NCBI GenBank assembly: GCA_032718475.1
Contig: JAUCBJ010008638.1
Span: 26,405 to 90,404, forward strand
DNA: 64,000 nt
Direction: 5' to 3'
Source of the DNA: Nemertoderma westbladi
Taxonomy: Eukaryota; Xenacoelomorpha; Nemertodermatida; Nemertodermatidae
A model generated the notes under the pieces. It was not told the origin of the DNA. It did no database searches and worked only from the letters and a program-made list of their open reading frames with translations. A program made the position numbers and the translations under genes. Positions 63,501-64,000 of this stretch are shown here, piece after piece (the first letter of the stretch is position 1; the number at the start of each line of letters is the position of its first letter).

Positions 63501-64000
63501 ATTAAAACTCACCGATGTCTATCAACTTATTTCACGGGAGGCCGTGATCGAGACTCGATCGAACTATACCGATCACCATATCGCGGCGGAAGGGATAACT
63601 GTTTCTGCGCCGAATCGGACTAAACCATTTCCGACGAACGCGAAAGCCGTTACTTACGCCACCCCTACTGAGACTTCTAAAGTTCTGACGCCTATCGGCA
63701 CCACGCAGCCACGACAACAGTTGCCGGCGGACTTTGTGGGATGCTCATACTGCGAGCGGAACGGCAGAAACCAAAGCGGACATAAACTACGTGCATGTCG
63801 CGCTTTTAAAGAGTTAGGGATCGAGGAAAGGAGACTCCAAATCCGATCTCTAGATTCCTGTTGGAGATGTATGAAGCCAGGACACGTCCGGAAGGATTGC
63901 CCGAGCGATGATACATGTTCTTTGTGTGGACGTAACCATGACGCGTTGCTTCACACAACCAGTCATACTCCGACCAGACGCTTTCGACGAGAGCATCCAG
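60592..64000 (+). CDS. gag: BEL/Pao gag, open to the window edge (partial)
   Basis: The ATG at 60592 opens a frame of at least 1,136 codons without a stop. Domains: an acidic N-terminus; the conserved block ELTAPMSRYEFYTLQV; a long charged coiled coil (about residues 260-460, Arg/Glu/Ala/Gln-rich); a Pro/Arg-rich linker with two RPTTSWKACEPTE repeats; the conserved block PPKFSGNAKHW...ESQIAKCAF...GEPKRLAE (capsid-like); and zinc knuckles CSYCERN..., CWRCMKPGHVRKDC (63859-63900) and CSLCGRNHD. It is the uninterrupted counterpart of the broken gag at 33737-38736 and shows that the stops, insert and frameshift there are lesions or recoding sites of that copy. Three 20-nt motif copies lie inside it, in two reading frames. 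Confidence 0.9.
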   Translation, partial: MSDTPHSTRYPPTDYDSCDPDRSTVDEPRRRTRDSTDVTPLASPVPRTEIPEAATRGDGRIEDFLTVPQTRSREPDMVSSTGSQENVIRSIGGHMAQITRNLGEGFRVLRELTAPMSRYEFYTLQVRIERRVHASVDKLKGLHELAELRGDNFTQVKIVDKLVSARESIIQFKSVISLAQQEQFDQLLGESVSDALLQPEEEEELYCLDGRLETLTNFLRRCGVPIDEPEVEPRGTTEVLTTEGSRAYQHPPLDRSFVSVRSDVGNVGDVSRTASGITRQQQEVARRQQVAEEEARHQMAQIAIEGEKQRREDEARIAQLKAQAEFEASEMRRLEEDLAREAAADELARQKAASDVRAKLEARQINARLAIQEAELAAQQQDADRREREMQLQFELNRRSRETANAQADLELDARDRSMRSRTGHDLSALDRMEARYRGIQKRIEEGSVGAIDRGEEFVEDYCKRFPQVIPMLKPTTPIKPVFVTKPKEITPVRSTQGNRFVVTELPQPRATSSPILAGNITSPPTVSRSLLVGREEPAFMTIKQVSKPLQVKPVTCCANPVIYRPTTKPDYFTRPLTQCSTQPTTSWKACEPTELRRRMDVGSTHGIGQRIARPTTSWKACEPTERRRAVDSGPQRTRPRIIRRTRTRQPPYPDDSDSSSDSESTEREIFRTGAAEDCKREERSTNPYIDNPPRETPQQKPTLQPAEAISTNRLAEIMRPVADRLAQIEERLEAQPSDRSRTSVELEQPRQHRPPRREQETRRTPTHREEDPVNNSYRRTTRGRERLDDATEQGRGQLDLVSEIAKFAARHGLPAQQPPKFSGNAKHWRTLVDYVESQIAKCAFTSTEKFNYLLQVLSGEPKRLAETFIGVPDAFELAYDRLYSIYGGNVAMAKSIIEDLCRGGNISRPIDLLRLADEIKNAIGTLRSIGQLEYANAPTVLIRIIGRLHHRLRREWRRIEYQREEAGGLLKLTDVYQLISREAVIETRSNYTDHHIAAEGITVSAPNRTKPFPTNAKAVTYATPTETSKVLTPIGTTQPRQQLPADFVGCSYCERNGRNQSGHKLRACRAFKELGIEERRLQIRSLDSCWRCMKPGHVRKDCPSDDTCSLCGRNHDALLHTTSHTPTRRFRREHP

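Larger units (their letters stand above)
57280..64000 (+). mobile_element. Second, diverged BEL/Pao element, plus strand, cut by the window edge
   Basis: 5' LTR about 57280-59450, leader to 60591, gag from 60592 to the end of the window; protease and pol lie beyond. It is homologous to the minus-strand element in the LTR core promoter, a leader block, gag throughout, and the 20-nt motif. Protein identity over gag is high in blocks but much lower overall, so the two are different subfamilies. The left LTR boundary is an estimate, because the second LTR is not in the window. Confidence 0.85.

Overview
The window is animal (metazoan) nuclear DNA, most likely from an invertebrate. This rests on calcium-binding-type EGF modules carried on separate phase 1-1 exons with GT-AG borders, a membrane-anchored fibrinogen-domain protein, and many retroelements typical of animals: BEL/Pao LTR elements, non-LTR elements with a restriction-like endonuclease, tRNA-derived SINEs and hAT-like elements. 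No rRNA, mitochondrial or bacterial feature is present, and I cannot fix the phylum from sequence alone.

Layout. 1-4.2 kb: two satellite-like blocks (16-17 bp and 65 bp units) around a small unrecognised minus-strand frame. 4.4-19.3 kb: part of one plus-strand gene, made of four EGF exons (4440, 5938, 6269, 9831) and two further Cys-containing exons (18379, 18999). Its introns hold a SINE whose tail has become a minisatellite, two antisense non-LTR retrotransposons with clear target-site duplications (6707-9694 and 13414-16985), a Ty3/gypsy-like LTR remnant and a 3 x 181 bp tandem duplication covering a splice acceptor. 19.4-23.7 kb: a solo LTR, a degenerate retroelement coding fragment and a hAT-like non-autonomous element.

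23.9-41.4 kb is a complete, very large (17.5 kb) BEL/Pao retrotransposon on the minus strand. It has 1.86 kb LTRs that differ at about a dozen sites and a 5 bp target duplication, and it is inserted in an older LTR. It carries a broken gag, an open pol (RT, RNase H, integrase), and a third coding region downstream of pol with three zinc knuckles. A diverged relative on the plus strand begins near 57.3 kb and runs off the right edge; its gag is open from 60592 to the end.

41.9-57 kb: a 147-156 bp tandem array, a putative DNA transposon, a single-exon gene for a type II membrane protein with a fibrinogen C-terminal domain (48073-49380), a fold-back element, an intact 710-codon transposase-like ORF (53051-55183), a dead fibrinogen-domain fragment (55720-55915) and a non-LTR endonuclease relic.

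The most notable signals are: (a) a roughly 20-nt near-palindromic motif that recurs 11 times in the two BEL elements, in all three reading frames and in non-coding DNA; (b) tRNA-like A/B-box sequences at the same place in the LTRs of both BEL elements; (c) the extra zinc-knuckle gene of the 17.5 kb element; (d) unrelated tandem-repeat spacers inserted at the same point of the reverse transcriptase, between the QGDP and YADD motifs, in two non-LTR elements.
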